5,450 nucleotides of DNA from Anaerolineae bacterium. Its GTDB lineage: Bacteria; Chloroflexota; Anaerolineae; B4-G1; SLSP01. The stretch lies in contig JAFGKB010000014.1 in NCBI GenBank assembly GCA_016928755.1, forward strand, positions 1-5,450, given 5' to 3'. The notes under the pieces were generated by a model. That model did no database searches. It had not been told where the DNA came from and saw only the letters and a program-made list of their open reading frames with translations. Position 1 is the first letter of the stretch, and every line of letters starts with the position of its first letter. This document shows positions 1-5,450 of the stretch, one piece after another. The position numbers were made by a program, and so were the translations under genes.

Positions 1-363
1 ATGCCGGGACAAAATGTCCGGGATATCCGAATTTTCCATATACCAGGGTTTCTTTACCTCATGGTAGCTCTGACCATTAGGACTAGGATAAACGTAATCT
101 ATAACATGGCTAAGGACTGTGTGGCTTACGTCATGCAACAGTGCCGCAATCTGTTCCTGGATATCCCCACCCATTCGCCTAACCAGTAACATGACCCCTA
201 GGGAGTGTTCATACCGGGTAGTACGCCGGGTGATATCAATAAGACCGGTGATTCCATGCTGCAATATACCCTTAAGCCGGCAGACAGCCTGAGTATTCAA
301 CAAATCTAGGATAACCGGCTCGGTAATATCAAATTCTCCATAAATTCTATCAATATATTTCAT
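1..363 (-). CDS. HD-domain phosphohydrolase, N-terminal part (cut by left edge)
   Basis: This is the first 121 residues of a protein that runs off the left edge. The sequence shows two signature blocks of the HD metal-dependent phosphohydrolase fold: YEHSLGV (metal-ligand His53) and AALLHDVSHTVLSH (His77-Asp78, with His81 and His86 following), then an SYHE block near residue 100. The combination of R-Y-E-H-S-L-G-V with L-L-H-D-V-S-H resembles the dGTPase/SAMHD1/YdhJ-like branch (COG1078 type), whose members hydrolyse nucleotides or related phosphoesters. The fourth metal ligand and the rest of the protein lie outside the window, so the substrate cannot be named. Usual family length is over 300 residues. 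The ATG at 363 is preceded by AAGGAAG and lies 9 bases after the stop of the upstream gene, so translation is probably coupled. The protein should be cytoplasmic because no signal peptide or membrane helix is seen. The HD assignment is firm; the subfamily is likely. Confidence 0.88.
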   Translation of the reverse strand, partial: MKYIDRIYGEFDITEPVILDLLNTQAVCRLKGILQHGITGLIDITRRTTRYEHSLGVMLLVRRMGGDIQEQIAALLHDVSHTVLSHVIDYVYPSPNGQSYHEVKKPWYMENSDIPDILSRH

Positions 364-367
364 ATAA

Positions 368-374
368 CTTCCTT
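368..374 (-). promoter_or_regulatory. Ribosome binding site of the HD gene, overlapping the upstream stop
   Basis: The minus strand reads TAAGGAAGTTATATG. The TAA stop of the 236-residue gene (375-373) runs into the purine-rich AAGGAAG site, and the core AGGA lies 6 bases before the ATG at 363. This fixes the start and shows that the two genes are read from one message. Confidence 0.7.
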
Positions 375-1083
375 ACCTGCGCCTTCTTCGCCGAGCAGCT
401 TTAGCAGACTTCCTTTTCTGCTTTTTCTTCCGTTGTTCCGTCCAGCGGGTAGAGGAAGATTGTACATCGAAGTCCCGCCAATTGCCAAAATCAGGCCACG
501 GCGGGATACCATTTTCACCCGCCACACCCGGAGCATCTAGGTTTGAAAACGTAAGACTGGCATTATATACCTTTATGAACTCATTGAGACCTTCTTGGCT
601 GGTCATATCAAATCCTGATGCTTGCCCCATTGCAAAAAAAGACTTTGCCATCCCGAACCGCGCAGGATCATTAATTATACCCTTAAACTCGGAGGCAATT
701 TCGTGCAAGTATCCCAATATAGCATCCGCCTCAGGTAATTGATATTCCCGTCTTAGATACTCCCAAAACGCTACTAACACGGGTATAGCGGGATCAGCAT
801 CATCAGGGGAAAGCAAAGATACCTTCTTAGGAAATAAATCCGTCATAATTTCTTCAATATCGACAACTGTCATTTGAGGTATAGTCACACCTATATAGAG
901 GTACCCAAACTCTATTAAATTAGAGACCCAATAAATGCTCTCTGGATAAACCTCTAAACAAGTCTCTCCCTCAGATGAATCACCGAAAAGCTCTAATAAT
1001 GCATTTTTATATTCAGCTAAAGCCAATTGATAATTATCAGCTTCCCAGCGGTCAACATTGTTAAGTTGGTTAATATCAAACAT
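373..1083 (-). CDS. Conserved-looking hypothetical protein with an Arg/Lys-rich C-terminal tail
   Basis: A 236-residue cytoplasmic protein that I cannot assign to a named domain. There is no signal peptide or membrane helix. The core (about residues 1-180) is acidic and rich in aromatic residues. It includes a likely helical stretch around 73-130 with DLFPKKVSLLSPDDAD at 82-97 and AFWEYLRREYQLPEAD at 105-120, then NDPARFGMAKSFFAMGQ at 138-154 and GFDMTSQEGLNEF at 157-169. A Pro/Gly/Trp-rich linker (185-204) leads to an extremely basic tail, residues 218-236, with 14 Lys or Arg in 19 residues and six Arg at the very end. I have a vague memory of similar proteins in Chloroflexota and Cyanobacteria, annotated only as hypothetical, but cannot name a family. 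The ATG at 1083 has a near-ideal AGGAGGA site. The gene starts 31 bases after the kinase stop and ends 9 bases before the HD gene. The basic tail could bind nucleic acid or another polyanion; that is inference. Confidence 0.85.
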   Translation of the reverse strand: MFDINQLNNVDRWEADNYQLALAEYKNALLELFGDSSEGETCLEVYPESIYWVSNLIEFGYLYIGVTIPQMTVVDIEEIMTDLFPKKVSLLSPDDADPAIPVLVAFWEYLRREYQLPEADAILGYLHEIASEFKGIINDPARFGMAKSFFAMGQASGFDMTSQEGLNEFIKVYNASLTFSNLDAPGVAGENGIPPWPDFGNWRDFDVQSSSTRWTEQRKKKQKRKSAKAARRRRRR

Positions 1084-1089
1084 TTTTTA

Positions 1090-1096
1090 TCCTCCT
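1090..1096 (-). promoter_or_regulatory. Strong Shine-Dalgarno site of the 236-residue gene
   Basis: The minus strand reads AGGAGGATAAAAAATG. AGGAGGA sits 6 bases before the ATG at 1083, inside the 31-base gap after the kinase stop. It supports this start and suggests strong translation within the same message. Confidence 0.8.
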
Positions 1097-1114
1097 ATCT
1101 AAATTACAGCAAAA

Positions 1115-4075
1115 TCACTCATTTTCTACAGTATCCTCAAGCAGATGCAATAACTCATCATAAGCAAAATTAGCAGTTAGCTCGGTGATTTTCTTAGCCA
1201 GGCCAGGATGCATATCCCTAATTTGTTCCACAAGATATTCTATCCACTGAAAATCACCCTCAACTATTGCCTGGTGCATCTTCGAGCGCCACTCAGAACT
1301 GACTCTTAACGCGAGAAACTCCGATTCAGACACAGCAATAGGAGTCTCTGATTGCACCTCCGGTATCTCATAAACAAATTGCACCCCCAGGTATTGCTCT
1401 AACTTGGTGAAAATCGTAGCTTCTAGGAATGGTTTACGAACCAAATCGTCACAGCCCTCGGCAAGAAAGGCTTCACGATTCTCATCAAACGCACTAGCTG
1501 TCATAGCAATAATAATCGTTTCTGTTCCACCAGGAAGGGCACGGATCTGGCGTGTCGCTTCCCGCCCGTCCATTGCCGGCATCCTGATATCCATGAATAT
1601 CAGGTCTGGCTGCCATTCCTGCCAAATAGCCAACACCTCACGGCCATTTGCCGCCTCACGAACATTGAAGCCTAACGGACTGAGCAGCTTAACCAGCAGT
1701 TGCCGTCCAGTATCAACATCATCCACGACTAATAGCTTGTATACAGGTTGTTCCGGTGACAAGGCAACGGCCCGAAGAGATTGGCGCGTATTCTGTAACT
1801 GTGCCATAGCTGCATCCATCACTTCCACCACCACATCGAAGTAAAAACACGTTCCTACCCCCACCTCACTGGATACAAACAGGTCTCCCCCCATCATCCG
1901 GACATACTCACGGCTGATGGGTAGCCCCAAACCGGTGCCCACTTTCGACTTCCGGCCACTTTCGGTCTGCTCAAAAACCGCGAAAACCTTATCCAATTCC
2001 TCAGACACAATGCCGGCCCCGGTATCCTTAATCTCAAAGTGCAACAAGACAGAGAATGGGTTAACCAGTGTAGGATCAGAAGGGAGCACTTCAACCACAC
2101 CGAAATTGAGGTCTACTTCTGGCTTTCTACTTACCTGCATCCTGATACCACCATGCTCTGTGAATTTAATAGCATTCCCCAACAAGTTGATAAGTACCTG
2201 GCGCAGTTTACCGACATCCGCCTGAACATACCTAGGCACATCTGGAGAGAAATCAAAGACAAGAGAAAGCCCTTTTTGTTTAGCCCGCAGACTAAACATC
2301 TCACCTAAACCCAAGAGCATCTTGTGCAGATCAAAAACTTCACACTGTAGCTCAGCTTTACCCATCTCGATCTTGGAAAGATCCAGTACATCATCAATTA
2401 ATGCCAAAAGATGCTCACCACTACGCCCGATGATTTCCAAATTCTCACGCTGCTCCGGCGTCAAATTAACATCACGCAACATCAACTGGCTATAACCCAA
2501 CACAGCATTAAGGGGCGTACGCAATTCATGGGTCATATTCGCCAAGAAGACGCTCTTGGCACGATTAGCCCGTTCCGCTGCTATTTTTGCTTCTTGAGCA
2601 ACCGTCTCAGCTTCTATCTGCGCGGTGATATCCGCCAGACCAGACAGCAAACAATCCTTACCGGAAAACTTAATAGGTATCATATTCAACAACATCATCA
2701 TTTCGCGACCAGAATATGTCTTAACTCTGAATACCCGGTTAGTTATTTTCCCTTGTTCTGCCAATTCTTGAATGACAACAGGGCGATCGGTCGGGTCTGC
2801 ATAGAAGTTTAAAGATCTGCTTCCTATCACTTCATCTAATGGTAGTTCCAGGTAATCAGCCACAGCCTGGTTTGCCATTATAATCTCACTATCTTTACGT
2901 TGTGTAATCAAGAGAGGAAACGGATTGGCCGCAAAGATTTGACGGAAGTTTGCTTCACTCTCTCGCAAACGTTCTTCACTCTCACGTAACACTTTATTAG
3001 CGGTCTCAATACGTTGCGCCATTTCATAAGTACGACCCTCACTTGCTTTAAGCCGTTGCTCACGTGCCACTATCGCTTGCGCCATGACCCGGAATCTGTT
3101 ATGAATGCTGATTAACTCATCAAAACGGTAATTTACCGCATCAGTAGCAGAAGAAAGCCGGCCATACTCCAACTCCTGTAATTTACGTGTCAAGTGAGAA
3201 ATAGGCTCAAGCACAAATTGGCTGATTTGACGGTTTTTAATAATCGTGAGAAATACCAATCCTCCCAAAAATATGAAGAGGAAAACCGCCAATGACCGCC
3301 GTAAAGTATCGGGAAAATCCATCGGAGTAAGAATTACAACTCCGGCACCGATGATGCTCTCTTCCAAAACCAAAGGTCTCCAACGTTGACCACCAACAAA
3401 TAAAGTCCGGTCAGTCGAAGACATATCTCCCCATGTTTTTAAATCAAAAGAGTAAATATTGAGGTCAGGATCGGAAGACGCCATTACAAAGCCATCTTGA
3501 GAAACTAACATTAGGGGGGTTCCCGAAAACTGAGCATATCGCATCATAAATTCCCGGATATATATAAGGTCCATACGTCCCAGATACAAATACCCATTGT
3601 CCCGGTAGGCATAATAAAGGCTAGGAATATTATCCTCGTACCCAGGAATAATATCGGAGAACACATCTTCCTCTTCTACGGCTTCCAAATACTTGCCTAA
3701 CTTACCACCAGCAAAGGAGAACCCTTGAAATACCCGACTGCCGGGAGAGAATTTATATATCTGTTCTACCTGGAATTCTGTGTTTAGCCGGTAAATATCC
3801 GAATAATCTGCGAACAAGCTCTCCGCAGTAGTCAAGCGTTCCGCTTCGGATAAAGTCACAAATACATGGAGTTTTCTGCGGGACTCTGCAAGTTGGGTTT
3901 CAAAGAAAAGATCAACTTTATCTGCATCTAAACTTCTAAGATTCAAATAACTATAACTCACCCATTCAAACGTTATCCATGCACCGGTAAGAAGAGTTAC
4001 CGCCGTCAAAAAGAGCACCCCAATTTCCAACCACTGGAAATATGTGCGAAAGGTTCTACGGTAAACAAATTTCAC
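1115..4075 (-). CDS. Membrane-bound hybrid sensor histidine kinase (Cache-like sensor, HAMP, PAS, HisKA, HATPase, REC)
   Basis: A 986-residue signalling protein. Membrane helix 1 is at about residues 17-36 and helix 2 at about 261-279. Between them lie some 220 extracytoplasmic residues resembling a Cache sensor, with a PLMLVSQDGFVMASSDP strand-turn at 187-203. A HAMP-like linker (281-335, LEPISHLT) and a probable coiled coil (335-378) follow. A PAS domain spans about 376-487. The HisKA domain carries phospho-acceptor His516 in MTHELRTPL. The ATPase domain shows an N box with Asn630 and Asn634, the G1 box DTGAGI (684-689), FEQTE (701-705) and the G2 box GTGLGLPIS (713-721). The receiver (about 779-897) has Asp785, Asp786, phospho-acceptor Asp829, Thr859 and Lys881. 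All key residues are present, so both modules should be active. The last 85 residues are a helical tail without an HPt motif. The start is GTG at 4075, with AAAAGG 7 bases upstream. I see no better in-frame ATG upstream. The ligand and the output partner are unknown. Confidence 0.96.
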   Translation of the reverse strand: MKFVYRRTFRTYFQWLEIGVLFLTAVTLLTGAWITFEWVSYSYLNLRSLDADKVDLFFETQLAESRRKLHVFVTLSEAERLTTAESLFADYSDIYRLNTEFQVEQIYKFSPGSRVFQGFSFAGGKLGKYLEAVEEEDVFSDIIPGYEDNIPSLYYAYRDNGYLYLGRMDLIYIREFMMRYAQFSGTPLMLVSQDGFVMASSDPDLNIYSFDLKTWGDMSSTDRTLFVGGQRWRPLVLEESIIGAGVVILTPMDFPDTLRRSLAVFLFIFLGGLVFLTIIKNRQISQFVLEPISHLTRKLQELEYGRLSSATDAVNYRFDELISIHNRFRVMAQAIVAREQRLKASEGRTYEMAQRIETANKVLRESEERLRESEANFRQIFAANPFPLLITQRKDSEIIMANQAVADYLELPLDEVIGSRSLNFYADPTDRPVVIQELAEQGKITNRVFRVKTYSGREMMMLLNMIPIKFSGKDCLLSGLADITAQIEAETVAQEAKIAAERANRAKSVFLANMTHELRTPLNAVLGYSQLMLRDVNLTPEQRENLEIIGRSGEHLLALIDDVLDLSKIEMGKAELQCEVFDLHKMLLGLGEMFSLRAKQKGLSLVFDFSPDVPRYVQADVGKLRQVLINLLGNAIKFTEHGGIRMQVSRKPEVDLNFGVVEVLPSDPTLVNPFSVLLHFEIKDTGAGIVSEELDKVFAVFEQTESGRKSKVGTGLGLPISREYVRMMGGDLFVSSEVGVGTCFYFDVVVEVMDAAMAQLQNTRQSLRAVALSPEQPVYKLLVVDDVDTGRQLLVKLLSPLGFNVREAANGREVLAIWQEWQPDLIFMDIRMPAMDGREATRQIRALPGGTETIIIAMTASAFDENREAFLAEGCDDLVRKPFLEATIFTKLEQYLGVQFVYEIPEVQSETPIAVSESEFLALRVSSEWRSKMHQAIVEGDFQWIEYLVEQIRDMHPGLAKKITELTANFAYDELLHLLEDTVENE

Positions 4076-4757
4076 TGTACGACCTTTTCCAAATCCGTAA
4101 TAAAATAGAAATCCGTAGTGACATCGCCATAAGGGTCTCTAACTCACCAGGATCGAAATCGGATACCAATAACTTATGCTGAACGATATGCCATTCACTC
4201 AGCTTTTCTAATTCAGCGGAAAAAGTAGCAAATGCCGGGTCAGTATAGGGTAAATTACTTGTATCTTGCAATACCAGGATACGATTGCCCGGCAAACTAT
4301 GGATATACTGAGCAATCGCACGCTGCTCTTGCTCTGCGTCGGCAACGATACGTAGAATATAATCATCCTGGCCTGTGAGTGCCGGGCTGGTCGAAGCGGT
4401 ATTGATCATAAGAACATTGGGTTCCTCAAACAAGGACATACTTGCTACAGTACACTTAGACGGATGTGAAGCAATAAAAAATTGCATCCCGTCTTTCATA
4501 GCCTCTTCGATAACGGCTACTGTTTTGTCTCGATCCCACTCATCATCTAAAACCACCAACTCAACAGGACTATCGGGATGCTCTTCCAAAAAGAGCTTTC
4601 CGGCATGCAATTCACTTGACCCCACCACGGTTCCGGACTTCGCCCAAGTCACTAAACCCACCGTGACAGATGATTGTCGTTGGGAACCCAACCAGATCAC
4701 ACCAAAGATGACCATAACAGCGACTATGAAAATAACCACTATCTGTGTTTTTTTCAT
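4056..4757 (-). CDS. Truncated type 1 periplasmic binding protein (branched-chain amino-acid/receptor type), probably frameshifted near its end
   Basis: The ATG at 4757 gives 233 residues. Residues 6-24 are a hydrophobic signal-anchor with KK before it and no lipobox Cys. The body (31-208) reads as the first half of a LivJ-like binding protein: VTVGLVTWAKSGTVVG, then ELHAGKLFLEE, a VVLDDEWDRDKTVAVIEEAM repeat-like helix, MINTASTSPALTGQDDYILR at 117-136 and the helix after it, and FDPGELE at 201-207. Normal members have about 350-400 residues, so the second half is missing. The last 22 or so residues (basic, with ILLRIW and CLP) look unlike the family. The other frame over the same bases gives DPYGDVTTDFYFITDLEKVVQ before a TGA at 4072, which fits the family better, so a base was probably lost near 4131-4143. 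The gene sits 55 bases after the hydrolase gene and overlaps the kinase start. It may be a receptor partner of the kinase or a decaying gene. A longer version starting at 4901 would overlap the hydrolase gene and is rejected. Confidence 0.8.
   Translation of the reverse strand: MKKTQIVVIFIVAVMVIFGVIWLGSQRQSSVTVGLVTWAKSGTVVGSSELHAGKLFLEEHPDSPVELVVLDDEWDRDKTVAVIEEAMKDGMQFFIASHPSKCTVASMSLFEEPNVLMINTASTSPALTGQDDYILRIVADAEQEQRAIAQYIHSLPGNRILVLQDTSNLPYTDPAFATFSAELEKLSEWHIVQHKLLVSDFDPGELETLMAMSLRISILLRIWKRSYSEICLP
4072..4143 (-). other. Displaced coding segment: likely original end of the binding-protein gene, with GTGA overlap to the kinase
   Basis: Read from 4143, this frame gives 23 codons (VRDPYGDVTTDFYFITDLEKVVQ in two pieces: VRDPYGDVTT and DFYFITDLEKVVQ) and then TGA at 4074-4072. 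That TGA shares bases with the kinase GTG at 4075 (GTGA), a classic coupled stop/start. The same frame is blocked upstream by TGA at 4146-4144, so it can only be reached by a frame change inside about 4131-4143. Its acidic, beta-strand-like residues continue the binding-protein style, whereas the frame in use yields a Leu/Ile/Arg/Ser-rich ending. No canonical slippery heptamer is seen. I therefore favour a one-base loss, or a sequencing error, over programmed frameshifting. Confidence 0.55.
4083..4088 (-). promoter_or_regulatory. Ribosome binding site supporting the GTG start of the kinase
   Basis: AAAAGG on the minus strand ends 7 bases before the GTG at 4075. It lies inside the coding region of the binding-protein gene, as expected for translationally coupled genes. 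It supports choosing this non-ATG start, which also leaves a short cytoplasmic segment before membrane helix 1. Confidence 0.55.
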
Positions 4758-4764
4758 TTGGCAC

Positions 4765-4770
4765 TCACCT
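4765..4770 (-). promoter_or_regulatory. Ribosome binding site deciding the start of the binding-protein gene
   Basis: AGGTGA on the minus strand lies 7 bases before the ATG at 4757. It is followed directly by MKKTQIVV, a typical positively charged start of a membrane anchor. This favours the 233-residue form over a form 48 codons longer. Confidence 0.7.
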
Positions 4771-4812
4771 ACTGTAATACTACCTTTTTTAAAACTCTCT
4801 CTTTCCGGGGCT

Positions 4813-5450
4813 CTATTCCCGGGTAAACTTCTTTCTATACTGTGTAAGCTTCTCGGCGGGGAATGGCTCCCCATGTGCCGGATAGATTTGCACAGCACCA
4901 TGTTCTACTAACCGCTGCCAACTCTCAAATACCTGGTCTATGGACTCAATATAAATCGGACGGTGTTTAATGCCGCAGAAGTTCAGGAAATTCATGGCGA
5001 CATCACCAACAAAGGCACTGCCATCAGACAGTACAACTGAAATCGAATCACTGGAATGACCGGGAGTATAAAGTATCCGGCCATCAATACCAATGCTTTC
5101 CAATAAATCAGTGTCATCTCCAGAGATAACCATATCGTCACCGGTAACGACTAATGGCGGGTATGTGAACTCTTTATGAAATATTTCAAAAAGTGAAAAG
5201 ACCGCCTTGATACACCAGTTTACCGGTTCCATTGTGTCTTCGGATTCCCCTCGGCTCAGGGGCAGAAGCGCATTTTGATGTGCAATTACCTTGCAGCCGG
5301 TTTGCGCTACCAATTGTGCCGCAAAACCCGCGTGGTCATCATGGTGATGGGTTAATAAGAGGTATTTTATCTCAGATAAACTTATACCCAGCCGGTCCAT
5401 TGCCTTTACAAATTTACCATAGTCTTTTGGATAAGCAGTATCAACCAGCA
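4813..5450 (-). CDS. Metallo-beta-lactamase-fold hydrolase, C-terminal part (cut by right edge)
   Basis: The last 211 residues of an MBL-fold enzyme, open to the right edge. Numbering from the first complete codon, the metal-binding motif THHHDDHAG supplies His34, His36, Asp38 and His39. TPGHSSDS supplies His131, VGDVAM supplies Asp149, and YPAHGEPF supplies His192. The set is complete for a two-metal (usually zinc) hydrolase of the glyoxalase II-like, COG0491 type. Just before the motif, LVDTAYP matches the usual early strand, so the Met at 5400 is internal and the true start is outside the window. No substrate can be read from the sequence: thioesters, phosphoesters and lactones are all known in this superfamily. 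The active-site residues do not single out a true beta-lactamase. The protein is cytoplasmic as far as seen. It ends in TAG, 55 bases before the binding-protein gene, and is probably co-transcribed with it. Confidence 0.93.
   Translation of the reverse strand, partial: LVDTAYPKDYGKFVKAMDRLGISLSEIKYLLLTHHHDDHAGFAAQLVAQTGCKVIAHQNALLPLSRGESEDTMEPVNWCIKAVFSLFEIFHKEFTYPPLVVTGDDMVISGDDTDLLESIGIDGRILYTPGHSSDSISVVLSDGSAFVGDVAMNFLNFCGIKHRPIYIESIDQVFESWQRLVEHGAVQIYPAHGEPFPAEKLTQYRKKFTRE

Noticed and set aside
7..19. Small hairpin GGACA-AAA-TGTCC near the left edge
   Set aside because: Only 5 pairs and fully inside the coding region of the HD protein; likely chance.
1..189. Open frame on the plus strand at the left edge
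   Set aside because: It is antisense to the HD gene, whose motifs are clear on the minus strand, and the plus-strand translation shows no recognisable domain.
1404..1844. 146-residue plus-strand open frame, and others at 482-742, 1917-2225, 2039-2308 and 2411-2812
   Set aside because: All lie antisense inside the kinase or the 236-residue gene, have Ser/Arg/Pro-rich shadow-like translations and lack convincing ribosome sites.
1894..2100. 68-residue minus-strand open frame inside the kinase gene
   Set aside because: It is an out-of-frame reading of the kinase ATPase region; the kinase frame carries intact G1 and G2 boxes here.
4131..4143. Programmed ribosomal frameshift site
   Set aside because: No canonical X XXY YYZ slippery heptamer in the right frame and no clear downstream stem-loop; a simple indel explains the data better, though this is not excluded.
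4758..4812. Promoter between the MBL and binding-protein genes
   Set aside because: The gap is AT-rich and holds a TAGTAT element, but no well-spaced -35 box is visible, so a separate promoter cannot be supported.
4805..4822. Inverted repeat CCGGG with 8-base loop and CCCGG around the end of the MBL gene
   Set aside because: The stem is only 5 base pairs and neither strand has a T-rich run straight after it. It also overlaps the final codons of the MBL gene, so I do not call it a terminator.
4758..4901. 48-codon N-terminal extension of the binding-protein gene
   Set aside because: It overlaps the end of the MBL gene, reads as Arg/Ser/Pro-rich shadow sequence, and the ATG at 4757 has a good ribosome site and begins a proper membrane anchor.
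4375..4911. 178-residue plus-strand open frame across the binding-protein gene
   Set aside because: It is antisense to the binding-protein and MBL genes, with a Ser/Thr-rich shadow composition and no domain.

Overview
The window holds five protein-coding genes, all read from the minus strand and closely spaced, so they probably form one operon. In transcription order (right to left) they are: a metallo-beta-lactamase-fold hydrolase cut by the right edge (4813-5450); a short, damaged periplasmic-binding-protein-like gene (4056-4757); a 986-residue membrane hybrid sensor histidine kinase (1115-4075); a 236-residue protein of unknown function with a very basic tail (373-1083); and an HD-domain phosphohydrolase cut by the left edge (1-363). 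I see no RNA genes, CRISPR array, insertion sequence, attachment site or convincing terminator. No non-coding stretch exceeds 56 bases.

Organism: the window is certainly bacterial. The hybrid kinase has an HAMP-PAS-HisKA-HATPase-REC layout, a long extra loop before the ATP-binding G1 box, and a helical tail after the receiver. From memory, this build is common in Cyanobacteria and Chloroflexota. The purine-rich Shine-Dalgarno sites, the moderate GC content and the mix of neighbours make an environmental Chloroflexota bacterium my preferred guess, but this is inference and not proof.

How the genes may work together: the kinase is anchored by two membrane helices around an extracytoplasmic, Cache-like sensor region. 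It carries its own receiver domain but no HPt domain and no output domain, so any phosphorelay must leave through partners outside the window. The gene just before it encodes the first half of a type 1 periplasmic binding protein with an N-terminal membrane anchor. Such proteins serve as ligand receptors for some sensor kinases (LuxP/LuxQ, TorT/TorS), so a receptor-kinase pair is a reasonable ancestral reading. The binding protein now stops at about 233 residues, roughly half the family's length. A second frame shows protein-like coding over its last 24 codons and ends in a 4-base GTGA overlap with the kinase start, which points to a frameshift near 4131-4143. This is the most notable feature of the window. 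The two enzymes at the ends and the basic-tailed protein have no proven link to the kinase beyond co-orientation and tight spacing.
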